From: Cladocopium goreaui | Lineage: Eukaryota > Sar > Dinophyceae > Suessiales > Symbiodiniaceae | Assembly (NCBI GenBank): GCA_947184155.2 | Contig: CAMXCT020001557.1 | Coordinates: 1,348,923 to 1,412,922, forward strand | Direction of reading: 5' to 3' | Length of the DNA stretch: 64,000 nucleotides | Shown here: in pieces, positions 1-11,879 of the stretch | Numbering within the stretch: the stretch's first letter is position 1 | Layout: every line of letters begins with the position of its first letter | Position numbers and translations under genes: made by a program | The notes under the pieces: generated by a model | Databases searched by the model: none | Seen by the model: only the letters and a program-made list of their open reading frames with translations | What the model was told of the DNA's origin: nothing

Positions 1-240
1 ATATGTTGCATATATATATATGTATGTATGTGTTATATAAATATTATATATATATTATATATATATTATATATATATTATATATATATATATATTATATA
101 TATATTATATATATATGTCTTTGATGACACTTAATATACCAGTATCTAAGAATCTCCATTACAAATCGATATATCTACAGTCTATATGCATAGTACAGCT
201 ATGAATATAAATCTATATATATATATACCCAAAATACTAA
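1..240. repeat. AT-rich (TA)n microsatellite
   Basis: Almost pure TA/TATAT tracts, densest at 1-120 and again near 210-230. No open frame of note. The following 241-400 is mixed sequence in which I see no gene; it leads directly into the satellite. Confidence 0.9.
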
Positions 241-400
241 CCCAGTATTAGAATCTGGTAACGTAGGTGCATACATCCACCGAGCAAGACATGCTGCGAA
301 TCTTGTGAGGCGCATCTTCCATTCCTCGCCAAGACTGGGTCATGTTTTCACGCAGGCCTCTTGAGGACAAGGAATGCAAGACTCCAAGTGATTCTCTCTC

Positions 401-2194
401 ATTACATTAGATTACATTACGGTAGGTTAGATTAGGTTACATTAGGTTAGGTTACATTACAGTAGGTTTGATTAGGTTACATTAGGTTAGATTACATTAC
501 ATTACATTAGATTTCATTAGGTTAGATTACATTACAGTAGGTTAGATTAGGCTACATTAGGTTAGATTACATTAAATTAGATTAGATTTCATTAGATAAG
601 ATTGTATTACAGTAGGTTAGATTAGGTTACATTAGGCTACATTACATTGCATTACATTAGAATTCATTAGGTTAGATTACATTACAGTAGGTTAGGTTAG
701 GTTACATTACAGTAGGTTTGATTAGGTTACATTAGGTTAGGTTACATTACAGTAGGTTTGATTAGGTTACATTAGGTTAGATTACATTACATTACATTAG
801 ATTTCATTAGGTTAGATTACATTAAGTTAGATTAGATTTCATTAGGTAAGATTTTATTACAGTAGGTTAGATTAGGTTACATTAGGCTACATTACATTGC
901 ATTACATTAGAATTCATTAGGTTAGATTACATTACAGTAGGTGAGATTAGGTTACATTAGGTTAGATTACATTACATTAGGTTAGATTTCATTAGATAAG
1001 ATTGTATTACAGTAGGTTAGATTAGGTTACATTAGGCTACATTACATTGCATTACATTAGAATTCATGAGGTTAGGTTACATTACAGTAGGTTAGATTAG
1101 GTTACATTAGGTTAGATTGCATTACATCAAATTTCATTAGCTGAGGTTACATTACAGTAGGTTAGATTAGGTTAATTAGGTTGGCTTACATTACATTACA
1201 TTACATTAGATTTCATTAGGTTAGATTACATTACAGTAGGTTAGATTAGGTTACATTAGGTTAGATTACATTACATTCGATTTCATCAGGTTACATTACA
1301 TTGCAGTAGGTTAGATTAGGTTACATCAGGCTAGATTACATTTCATTACGTTAGATTTCCTAAGATTAGATTACATTACAGTAGGTTAGATTAGGTTACA
1401 TTAGCTTAGATTACATTACACTACATCAGATTTCATTAGATTAGATTACGTTACAGTAGGTTTGGTTAGGTTAAATTAGGCTAGGTTACATTACATTACA
1501 TTATTTCATGAGATTAGGTTACATACAGTAGGTTTGACTAGGTTACACTAGGTTAGATTACATTACATCACATTGGATATCATCAGATTAGATTACATTG
1601 CAGTAGGTTAGATTAGGTTGCATCAGGTTGGATTACATTTCATTACGTTAGATTTCATTAGATTAGGTTACATTACAGTAGGTTAGATTAGGTTACATTA
1701 GGTTAGATTACATTACATTTCACATTGCATTAGATTTCATTAGGTTAGATTACATTACAGTAGGTTAGGTTAGGTTACATTAGGCTAGATTACATTGCAT
1801 TACATTACATTCGATGTCACTAGATTAGATTGCATTAGGGTACGTTAGATTAGGTTACATTAGGTTAGATTACATCACATTACATTAGATTTCATTAGGT
1901 TAGATTACATTACAGTAGGTTAGATTAGGTTACATTAGGTTAGATTACATTACATTACATTAAATTTCATTAGGCTACATTACATGACAGTAGGTTTGAT
2001 TAGGTTACATTAGGTTAGATTACATTGCATTACATTGGGTTTCATTAGGTTAGATTACATTACAGTAGGTTAGATTAGGTTACATTAGGTTAGATTACAT
2101 CACATTTCATTAGATTTCATTAGATTAGATTACATTACAGTGGGTTAGATTAGGATACATTAGGTTAGATTACGTTACATTACATTAGATTTCA
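401..2194. repeat. TTACA/TTAGG satellite, block 1
   Basis: Tandem array of a degenerate unit of about 75-85 bp. Each unit contains ACAGTAGGTTAGATTAGG, then TTACATTAGGTTAGATTACA, then ACATTAGATTTCATTAGG. The unit is itself made of 5-bp words (TTACA, TTAGG, TTAGA), so the array is low in complexity and rich in TAG stops in all frames. Orientation is constant and matches the blocks at 7278-10978 and 18332-18750. The simplest reading is one original array split by two LINE insertions. Confidence 0.95.
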
Positions 2195-2343
2195 AGGCGT
2201 GTCGGCAAAAGCCAATAGGACAATAACACGCTAGGTTCCAACCTTGGAAATTTCGACCCCGAGGGGCATGGTGATTTTCAGACGCGCGGTTCAGCTGCTG
2301 GCTGAGCTTGTGGTGGTGGCAAGTTGCTGGAAACTAATCTCGG

Positions 2344-3196
2344 ACATGAACACTTCCTTGGGAATCGTGACATATAACGCACAAAGTGCCACTAACCGCG
2401 CGAGATTGACTGAGATTCTCAATGAATTTTCTGGTGTTGATATTGTTTGCTTGCAAGGCACAAAGCATGCTACAACGAACATAGAGGTGAGCCATATGAG
2501 ATTTCAAACTACACAGTGTACCTGTGGCCAGCCGGAAAAGGTGCCCACACCAACGCTGCTGCAGGAGTTGCAATTGCTGTTAACAACAAGATGTTTTCTG
2601 ACCAATACCGCCGTGATGTATGGAATGCGCCTGAGGATTTGCAAGGTAGAGCAGGGGCAGTGCGATTTACTAAGCGTAACTGCTTTCACTGGCGCTTCAT
2701 TACTGCTTACTTTCCTGTTAATGGGCAAGACCCAGAAGGTAGTGCTAGTCTCACTAAGTGGATTGATAGTGTTTTGTCTCAGCTCCCCACTAACTGCATC
2801 CCCATAATTGGAACCGACGCCAATGGTAAACTAGAATGGACCCGCATCACAGGATACCTTGTCAAGGAAGATGCGGGGCATGTGGTGGGCCCTCACCAGC
2901 CAGAAATTGAAACCCAAAATGGCAAAATGTTTCGGGAGTTGTTGTGCAAGCATTACATGCAAGCTCTCGATACTTGGCATGAAACAGCCAGTGGGGCCAC
3001 TTTTTGGAGCCACGAAAATCGTGGCAGCCGAATTGATTATCTTTGTGCTCCTCGCCACCTCCCTGTGAAGGTTTGCTCCCTGTGGCGTCGTAGTGCTCAC
3101 AAACTTCAACTTTCTACTAATGCAAAACTCAGAGACCACACTCCTGTAATTAAGTTTCTTTTCACACCAAATCACATGTCCATCATGCACCTTTAG
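2344..3196 (+). pseudogene. LINE endonuclease (EEP/APE-like) domain, frameshifted
   Basis: The N-terminal part reads LGIVTYNAQSATNRARL and then VDIVCLQGTK in one frame up to about 2470. The rest continues in another frame from about 2450. Visible EEP landmarks are the N in TYNAQS, the QGTK block (QETK in most families), GTDANGK, SRIDYLCAP and the terminal RDHTPV (SDH-like) motif. In LINEs this domain nicks target DNA to prime reverse transcription. The frame change near 2460 breaks the product. It aligns by motif with 11090-11860 in the second copy (LLDANGR, SRIDYICLP). Confidence 0.8.
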
Positions 3197-3228
3197 CGGA
3201 AAACCCAATTTGGCACAAGGATGCTCTC

Positions 3229-5315
3229 ATGAATGCATGGGTTTCCGGTCGTGGCGAAAACGCATTTGTACAGGTTCTTGAAGATTGGGCTGGGATGCAA
3301 GAAACCCAGCACATACTTGATACCTTTGTGTCCCATGGTGAGGTTGACAAAGCATGGCAATTCAAAAAGCATGGTGTGACTGTCGCAGCCAAGAAGCATT
3401 TTAGTGGTAAACAGCGGCAACAGCGGCGAGGCAAATTTCAGGCCTCTCCTGATACCGCAGCCCTGGCACGACAGAAGCAAGTGTCTCGTACACAGCTCAC
3501 ACAGACTTGTTGTGGGACTTTGATGCATGCTTGCAGAGACACGTTCTTGCCTTTGTTGCTCCGCCAATGGCAGGCAGTTATTCAGCTGCAAAAGCTGGAC
3601 AAAAAGTTGGCTAAATCCAGACGGGCGGATAAGCGACGGCAAACGCAGGCATGGTGTCAGGAAATGGAACTGTGTGCTTCTAGGCATGAGTGGGCAGCTG
3701 TTTGGCGCGTAAGGTTGCTGGCACTAATGTGGGTCCTAAACTTAGAAGGTTCGATTGTGTGCAACGTACTGAGTGGGCAGAGCAATTGAGTAGCCCTGGC
3801 CCCCAGGGAGGTTGTCTTGCTTCGCCCCTGTTGTACCATGAACAGAGCATGAACTTGACACATGTGCTTGAAACACTTGTTGCCTCCAAGCTTGTGCATG
3901 AGAGTGAGAGCGTGCCTTGCCCCCTTATTGCTGGTGCCCCGGGCCCTAATAGTGAGCAGTGCCTTGACGCAGTCCTAGAAGCACAAGCTGATTTAGACTG
4001 CATGAGGCTCAATCTTGTTCGTGGCAAGCACAGACGTGCCGTGCCTGCATGGAGTGTCCCACTTGAAGTTTGGCAGCTTGCGCTGTGCCGCAAGTCTCGC
4101 ACTTGGGGCTCATGGCGGCAGACGCCCGTGCTTGACACAAACCATATTGATAAGCTCATGTTCCAACTTCTGTGCTGCATTCGGCAGAGTGCCGCCTCAG
4201 TGCAGCAATGGAGTGCTTCACAGACAATCCAGCTGGATAAGCGCAATGGCAAGAAGGGATGTTCCTCCTTACGTTTTATTCACCTCCTTGATCCCATTGG
4301 TAAATCCTTTTTTAAAGTATTTGGGATAAATGCCCCCCAGCAACTTGAGATTTTGCTTACGGCTTCACTCCTGGAAAGCGCCGGGAGGCGGCCATTGCAC
4401 AGCAGCGAGCTTTGAGACATGCACTGCGACGGCATGGGTGTTCGGTTCACGCGGGTTTCTTTGATGTGGGCAATGCATTTCCTTCACCACATCATGATGC
4501 ACTTGGTCGCGTGATTTTTGCCAAGCATAGTTTTGCCGGATGCGTGTTTGCTCCAACAACGTTATCGAAAAGCAATCATGCACGTTGCGGGTGCGGAAGG
4601 GTACGGAGTCATCCTGGCGGTTGGATGTGGCAGCATGCAAGGTGACGCCATTGCCCCTGAGCACTTTGTTGAACTTTACAATCCTGTAGTCAGCAGCTGG
4701 CATACCCGCACAAGTCGCCTTGACCACCGCAAATATCTGACTGCTGTGGACCCAATCTCTGAGGAAGCCGTTTCTGTTGGTATCAGTGCATATGCTGACG
4801 ATATTGCGCGCACTTGTGTAGCGAATGAGCTGCATGAGCTGCAGCAAACTGAATCCTGATGGGATGCCGCCTTGGACGCCGCACTGCGCACAGTCGGTAT
4901 GGGGCAGACTATGGGAAAAAGGAATGGCTTGTTCGATTTGTAGGAAAGCATGCCTGCACAAAAATGCGAAAATGCCTTGGAAAGCCACCTGCCTTGACGG
5001 GCCAGGCAAAACTAAGTGTTGTTATTTAGGTGTTTGGGATGACGCTGACGGGCTGACGGGCGCTCGAACCCTGACATCTCCAAGCGAATTGCTGCTGCGC
5101 ACACAGCTTGGCGTGCCATGCAAGGTTGGTGGCGCACTCCCCATGTGCAATTAAAGAATAAGGTAATGGTTTTTCGCAGTTTGATCCTCGGTTCCTTGTT
5201 GTCAGGTTTGGAGGCTGCCACTCTTACGCAAAATGATGTTGCTCAACTTGAACGGGTCCAAATGAAATATGTGCGCAGCATTTGTGGCAAGTTCGCTTAC
5301 AAGTCTCTTCTATAG
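3229..5315 (+). pseudogene. LINE linker and reverse transcriptase, frameshifted
   Basis: The basic linker (about 3229-3700, then another frame to about 4400) is rich in K, R and Q and matches the linker of copy 2 (13974-14650), including a shared PGPQGG/PGPSGG motif. The RT then shows FFDVGNAF (motif A, near 4458), a frame change, GSMQGDAIAPEHF (motif B, near 4630) and AYADDI (motif C catalytic pair, near 4790). Another frame change follows. The 5118-5315 stretch looks like the RT thumb region. At least four frame changes make this an inactive copy. Confidence 0.8.
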
Positions 5316-6300
5316 AAACCGAAACAAAACCTCACAACAACGCCTTCATTCGCCAAAAAGTGGGTATCTGTACGGTCCGGAGTGAGCTTATGCACAGAAG
5401 ACTGAAGTGGTTGCAGGCACTTGCAACTTGCCCTGCACAGCATAAGGTGCTGCTTGCTGTTGTTGCCGGACGATTGGTTGCAGGTTCTGAAAATGCGTTT
5501 GACAGAGAAGGGCGTGTCACAGGTACGGCTGGGCCCTTTCCTCCACCGTCTCTTGACATCCATGCATGCAGGTATATCTTGTCCAGTGGCCAGCCTTGCT
5601 CCTTTGTGGGACACAGTTCCTTGTCTTTAAGTGTTCATATGGGTGAAAAACATAACTTAAGGGAGCCATTCCAACATGCCGTCATCACCAGCCAGCGTCC
5701 GTTTTGCATGTCTGCTTTCAAAAACAAACGGAGCGCACAACAACATGCCCGCAAAAGAGGGATTAAAGGGAAATGTCCGGAGGTGTCTCGTCATCCATGC
5801 GCAGGTCACGCTACGGAAGTGCAACCCCCCAAGCAACTTGCCTGTCCTTTTTGTGCTTTTTCCACGCCCCTGCCAGCTTTGCAAAAACACATTGCTTCGC
5901 ATTTTGACAATCCTGGACTAGTTTCGCAGTTGCAAGCCCAGCCTCGGCAGAGGCACAAAGGCACGCCCGTCACCACACTGTCCTCTTTCGGGGGTTCAGA
6001 GACAGGGCGTGCTGCAGTGCAGTCAGATATTTCCAATTGTGCAGCATGGTGGAAACTTAGCCCAGAGGAAGAGGCTGCTGCGGTTGCAGACCCGTACTGC
6101 CATTCTCCATTGGTGCCGTCAGATGTTTCAGAGTGCGCAGCCTGGTGGAAACTTAGCCCAGAGGAAGAGGAAGCTGAAATTGCAGACCTGCACTGCCAGT
6201 CCACCAGTGCAACCGGATGTTTCAAATTGTGCAGCATGGTGGGAACTTGGCCCAGAGGAAGAGGCTGCTGAAATTGCTGACTTGTATGGCTCTTCTCCTT
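5282..6300 (+). pseudogene. LINE C2H2 zinc-finger region and AWWKLSPEEE repeats
   Basis: This frame holds Cys/His-rich segments: one around HACRYILSSGQPC...SLSVHMGEKH, and CPFCAFSTPLPALQKHIASH, a clear C2H2 spacing. They match CTFCHWQASGLDALLDHLAR-H in copy 2. They are followed by three tandem copies of a 30-40-residue unit centred on CAAWWKLSPEEE (near 6040, 6135 and, after a frame change, 6235). C2H2 fingers at the C-terminus are known in several LINE clades and probably bind nucleic acid. The acidic Trp repeat is absent from the part of copy 2 that I can align. Confidence 0.65.
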
Positions 6301-7041
6301 TGTCCCCTGCTCCCATCCATCCGCGACAATCATTGATTAGCCGGATTTCAATCATTCCAGAAGATTTGAGAGCTCAAGCCCGGTCCCGGCTTCGTTGTTT
6401 CTTGCTCATGGAGAAGTGGGTGGCGGGAGGCAGCGCCGAACCTCGCTCACAGAGGCGCCGGACCGGCGCAGGAGGAGAGGCCGACTTGGAGCAGGTGAAG
6501 CAGCTTGCCGTTTCAGCAGCAGAACTCGCTTTGAGCAAAGCCGCCACAGTTCGAGTCCACGATGCAGCCCTCCTTCGAACTTGGATGCCCCCGGCTTCCT
6601 CGCAATACGCCGTGGCTGGCTTGCAGGCCGGCAAGGACTATCACGAAGCAGTGAAGAGTGCAAGCAGATCACATGGGCTGGGCAGCCCGCATCTCCACGT
6701 GTGGGCCAGCTTGGCTGTCACAGCCAAATCCGATCCGTCTTTGAAGGAGACCGAGAAAGCAGAGGTGACCACTCATGCCAACGCAATCACGGATCCCAAA
6801 GAACTGGAGGCTATGGTGCTGGTGTGCAGCATGCGCCCGGCATACAACAAAGAATGGGCGACGGCCCAGCTCGAGGTGGAACAGCCTGTGACCGATAGCC
6901 CAAGCTCTCCAAGCAGCATTTCGGAACGTTGGTGGTGAACAAAAGCATGGCACAGCTCACAGAGGCCCACGTGAACGCAAAGTGACCGAGCTTCTCGAAG
7001 GCATGGGAGTGAAAATGCCTGCTGTTCCCAATGAGACTTGA
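6300..7041 (+). pseudogene. LINE C-terminal domain of unknown function
   Basis: An open frame to 6938, continuing in other frames to a stop near 7041 (ending KMPAVPNET). It shares spaced motifs with 17530-18113 of copy 2: SPHLHVWASL versus KPHVHAWAAI, then DPKELEAMVLVCSMRPAYNK versus DPEAMSQAVFVCKLHKAYDR. The conserved order (helical N-part, a P-HxHxWA motif, then a VC...AY motif) in two diverged copies suggests selection on the protein before decay. I do not recognise the family. It could be a nucleic-acid-binding or ORF1-like module placed at the C-terminus. Confidence 0.6.
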
Positions 7042-7277
7042 CATGCTTTGAACAATGCTTTGAACAAGTGGGTGCTGAGATTTTGTATGATTCTTTGCTC
7101 AGTGCCTGGTGTAGCAGCCTCTGCTTTCAACAATTGTTTGTGAAGGTGGTGCGCTACGGTGGGGCCAGTCCCATCTCAGTATGGTGTGCAGAGCTGAGCA
7201 GCGATGGAATCGCGTTGCTCTCCTCGGATCACTCAGTGGATCCCTTGCAGGACCGTCTTGAGATAAGTCAAAGTGAA

Positions 7278-10200
7278 ATTAAATTTCAGTAGATTAGATT
7301 ACATTACACTAGGTTAGATTAGGTTACATTAGGTTAGATTACATTACATTAGATTTCATTAGATTAGATTACTTACAGTAGCTTAGATTAGGTTACATTA
7401 GGTTAGATTCTTTTACATTACATTAGATTTCATTAGATTAGATTACATTACAGTAGGTTAGATTAGGTTGCATTGTTAGATTCCATTACATTACATCAAA
7501 TTTCAGTAGATTACATTACAGTAGGTTAGGTTGGGTTACATTAGGCTAGATTACATTACACATTACATTAGATTTCATTCGATTAGGTTACATTACAGTA
7601 GGTTAGATTAGGTTACATTAGGTTAGATTACATTACATTACATTAGATTTTCTTAGGGTAGATTACCTTATTACAGTAGGTCAGATTAGGTAACATTAGA
7701 TTAGACTACATTACATTACATGACATTCCATTAGTTCAGATTACAATACAGTAGGTTAGATTACGTTAGATTAGAAAAGGCTACATGACATTACATTAGA
7801 TTTCATTAGGTTAGATTACATTCCAGAAGGTTAGAATAGGTTACGTACGGTTAGATTACATTACATTACATTAGATTACGTTAGATTTCATTAGGTTAGA
7901 TTACATTACAGTAGGTCAGACTAGGTTACATTAGATTAGGCTACATTACATTGCATGAGATTCCATTAGTTTAGATTACATTACAGTAGGTTAGATTACG
8001 TTATATTAGATAAGGCTACATGACATTACATTAATTTTCATTAGGTTAGATTACATTACAGTAGGTTAGATTAGCTTACATTAGGTTAGATTACATTACC
8101 TTACGTTAGATTTCATTGGGTTAGATCACATTACAGTAGGTTCGATGAGGTTACATTAGGTTAGATTACACTACATTACATATATTTCATGAAATAAGAT
8201 TACATTACAGTAGGTTAGGTTAGGTTAGGTTACATTAGGTTAGACTATATTACATTACATTAGATTTCTTTAGGTGAGATTACATTACAGTAAGTTAGGT
8301 TAGGTTACATTAGATTAGACTACATTACATTACATCAGATTTCATTAGATTAGATTACATTACAGTAGGTTAGATTAGGTTACATTAGGTTAGATTACAT
8401 TACATTACATCAGATTTCAGTAGATTACATTACAGTAGGTTAGATTAGGATACACTAGGTTAGATTACATTACATTGAATCATTGAATTAGATTTCATTA
8501 GATTAGGTTACATTACAGTAGGTTAGGTCAGGTTACATTAGATAGACTACATTAAGTTACATTAGATATCATTGGGTTACACTACAGTAGGTTAGATTAG
8601 GTTATCCTAGATGAGATTACAATACATTACATGAGATTTCCTTACATCAGGTTACATTACAGTAGCTTAGGTTAGGTTACATTGGATTAGACTACATTAC
8701 ATTAGCTTTCATTAGGTTAGATTACATTACAGTAGGTTAGATTACATTGCAATGCATTAGATTTAATTAGATTACATTACACTAGGTTTAATTAGACTAG
8801 GTTTCATTACAGCAGGTTTGATTAGGCTAGATTACACTACATTACATTAGATTTCATTCGAATAGATTACAAATACAGTAGGTTAGATTAGATTTGATTA
8901 CATTATATTACATCAGGTTTCAGTAGATTATATTACATTACAGTAAGTTAGATTAGGTTACATTAGGTTAGACTACATTACATTACATTAAGTTACATAC
9001 AGTAGGTTAGATTAGGTTACATTAGGTTAGATTACATTACATTACATTTATATAATTGGGTCGGGTTACATTTCAGTAGGTTAGATTAGGTTACACTAGA
9101 TTACACTACATTACACTACATTACATTAGATTTCATTAGATTACATTACAGTAGGCTAGATAAGGTTACATTAGGTTAGATTACCTTACATTACTGTACA
9201 TTAGATTTCACAAGCTTATATAACATTACAGTAGGTTAGATTAGCCTACATTAGGTTAGGTTACATTGCAGTACATTAGATTTCATTAGGGTCGATTACA
9301 TTCCAGTACTTTAGGTTAGGTGGCATTAGATTAGACTACAATACAATACATTACATTACATCAAATTGATGAGATGACATTACGGTAGGTTAGATCAGGT
9401 TACATTAGATTAAACTACATTTCATTATTAGATTGCATTACAGTAGTTCAGATTAGGTTGCATCAGATTCGACTACATTACATTACATTATACGGTTTTC
9501 ATTACATTAGATTACCTTACAGTAGGTTAGATTAATTACATTTCATTACATCAGATTTCATTAGATTAGACTAAATTACAGTAGGTTAGATTACGTTACA
9601 TTAGATTAGACTACATTCCATTACATTAGGTTTCATTAGGTAAGGTTACATTACAGTAGGTTAGATTAGGTTACATTAGGTTCGATTACATTACATTACA
9701 TTAGATTTCATTAGATTAGGTTACATTACAGTAGCTTAGATTAGGTTACATTAGGTCAGATTACATTACATTACATTAGATTTCATTAGGTTAGATTACA
9801 GTTCAGTAGGTTAGAGTGGGCTGCATTACGTCAGATTACACTACATTCCATTAGACTTCTATAGGTTAAATAAGAGTACGGTAGGTTTGATTAGGTTACA
9901 TTAGATTAGACTATGTGACACTAGATTTCATTAGATTACATTACAGTAGGTTAGATCAGGTTGCATTAGATTAGACTACATCACGTTACATTAGATATCA
10001 TTAGATTACACTACAGTAGGTTAGATTAGGTTACATTAGGTTCGATTACATTACATCAGGTTTAATCAGATTAGATTACATTACAGTAGGTTATATTAGG
10101 TTACATTAGATTTCAGTAGATTACATTACATCAGATTTCATGAGATTACATTACAGTAGGTTGGAACAGGCTGCATTAGGTTAGATTACACCACATTACA

Positions 10201-10978
10201 TTAGATTTCATTTGGTTAGATTACCTTACAGTAGGTCAGATTAGGTTACGTTAGATTAGACTACATTACATTACATGAGATTCCATGGGTTTAGATTACA
10301 TTACAGTAGGTCAGATTACGTTACATTAGGTTAGGCTACATTACATTAGATTTCATTAGATCAGAGCGCATTACAGTCTAGTTTAGATTAGGTTGCATTA
10401 GGTTTCATTACGCGAAATTACATCAGGTTTCATTAGATTAAATTACATTACCGTAAGTTAGATTAGGTTAGATTCGGTTGCATTAGGTTAGATTGCATTA
10501 CATTAGATTTCATTAGGTTAGATTACATTACAGTAGGTTAGATTACATTACAGTAGGTTAGATTACATTACGTTACAGTAGCTTAGATTACATTACAGCA
10601 GGATTGATTAAGTTACATTAGGTTCGGTTACATTACATTACATTACATTTCATTGGGTTACATTACAGTAGGTTAGATTAGGGTGCATTAGGTTTGATTA
10701 CATTACATTAGGTTTAATCAGATTAGATTACATTACAGTAGGTTAGATTGGGTTACACTAGGTTAGATTACATTACATTACATTAGATTTCATTAGATTA
10801 CATTACAGCAGGTTTGATTGGGCTACATTAGGCTAGATTAGATTACATTACATTAGACTTGATTAGATTAGATTACATTACAGTAGCTTCGATTAGGTTA
10901 CATTAGGTTAGATTAAATTACATGACATTAGATTTCATCAGGTTAGATTACATTACATTAGGTTAGATTAGATTACAT
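7278..10978. repeat. TTACA/TTAGG satellite, block 2
   Basis: Same unit, orientation and composition as 401-2194, here 3.7 kb uninterrupted. Units vary by point changes, small deletions and local duplications (for example repeated ACAGTAGGTTAGATTACATT units near 10510-10560). No gene seen. It ends at the AGATTAGATTACAT that borders the second LINE. Confidence 0.95.
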
Positions 10979-11089
10979 AGCCGTTGACAGACAAGACCCC
11001 CCATCCCAAGGGCGATGCACCACTAGTGCCAATACATAGCAAGAAGCTCTTGACTGTTTGTTTTTTCGCGTTGCCGGGTTGGCCTGCTT

Positions 11090-11860
11090 GTGTGCAACAC
11101 ATGGCAACATGGACAGCAGTGGTATACAATCCTCTTTTCCTTCGAAGCATGCACCGTTTGTCCCAGATGGTTGCTGAATTTAAATGGTACTCTTTTATTG
11201 GGTTGCCAGGCACACAGCGCAGCACAGACACACCAGTGGAACGATACACATGTGGCACACACAATCTTTGAATGGAGAAAAAGGCAAGATGATCCTGCCG
11301 CGGGTGTGGCTTTGGCATTTCGTGGAAAGCATTTCAATGATCGTAATGTCAGTCGGGTCTACATCCCCCCAACGCAATATCAAGGGCGCGTTGGTGCTGT
11401 GCGGTTTCGGCGCGGGGATGCTGACTTTTGCATTATTGTTGCCTATATACTTGTGGAACCGCATACGCAAGCACAAAAGCAGTACAACGCACAGCTGTGG
11501 CAGTGGATACAGCATTTGTTGGACCAGCTGCCCAGTCGTGGCCTTCCCATCCTCCTGCTTGATGCAAATGGTAGAGTTGGCATGGAATCTAGCCAGTGTG
11601 TGGGTAACAGTGAGCCCCGAAGGCAAAACTACAACGGTTCCTTGTTACATGAGTGTTTGCAACATCATCATCTATTATCATCTATTTGCAGTCAATACAT
11701 GGTATCCGTGTGGCCCTACCTATTTTGGTCAGTTTGGTAACAACAGCCGCATTGATTACATTTGCCTCCCCCAGTCCAAAAAGACGTCAGTGCAAGCATG
11801 TACAGTGCCCCATTCTGCCGGTGACGGGTTGCAATGTATATCTGCTAGAGTTATGTTCAT
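11090..11860 (+). pseudogene. LINE endonuclease domain fragment, copy 2
   Basis: The frame from about 11262 to 11740 carries AAGVALAFRGKHF, YQGRVGAVRF and ILLLDANGRVG, which parallel the copy-1 endonuclease (AAGVAIAVNNKMF, LQGRAGAVRF, IIGTDANGK). After a frame change NNSRIDYICLPQ follows near 11745. The domain breaks off at about 11860, where the T-rich minisatellite starts, so the C-terminal SDH-like motif is lost. The N-terminal part before 11250 is only weakly recognisable. Confidence 0.7.
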
Positions 11861-11879
11861 CTCAGCCAGCCAGGGACTG

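Larger units (their letters stand above)
2195..7277 (+). mobile_element. Decayed LINE retrotransposon, copy 1
   Basis: A non-LTR retroelement inserted in the satellite. In order, it carries an endonuclease-like (EEP) domain, a linker, a reverse transcriptase with AYADDI, C2H2-like zinc fingers, a short tandem protein repeat and a C-terminal domain shared with the copy at 10979-18331. Several frame changes show it is not intact. The 5' junction ends in ATTAGATTTCA (2184-2194) and the 3' junction restarts with ATTAAATTTCA (7278-7288), a 10/11 match. This could be a target duplication or chance within the repeat. No poly-A tail is obvious at the 3' end. Confidence 0.85.

Noticed and set aside
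401..2194. Telomere identity for the TTAGG-containing satellite
   Set aside because: Words vary (TTACA, TTAGA, TTAGG) and no uniform TTTAGGG run is present; the array is internal and interrupted by LINEs.
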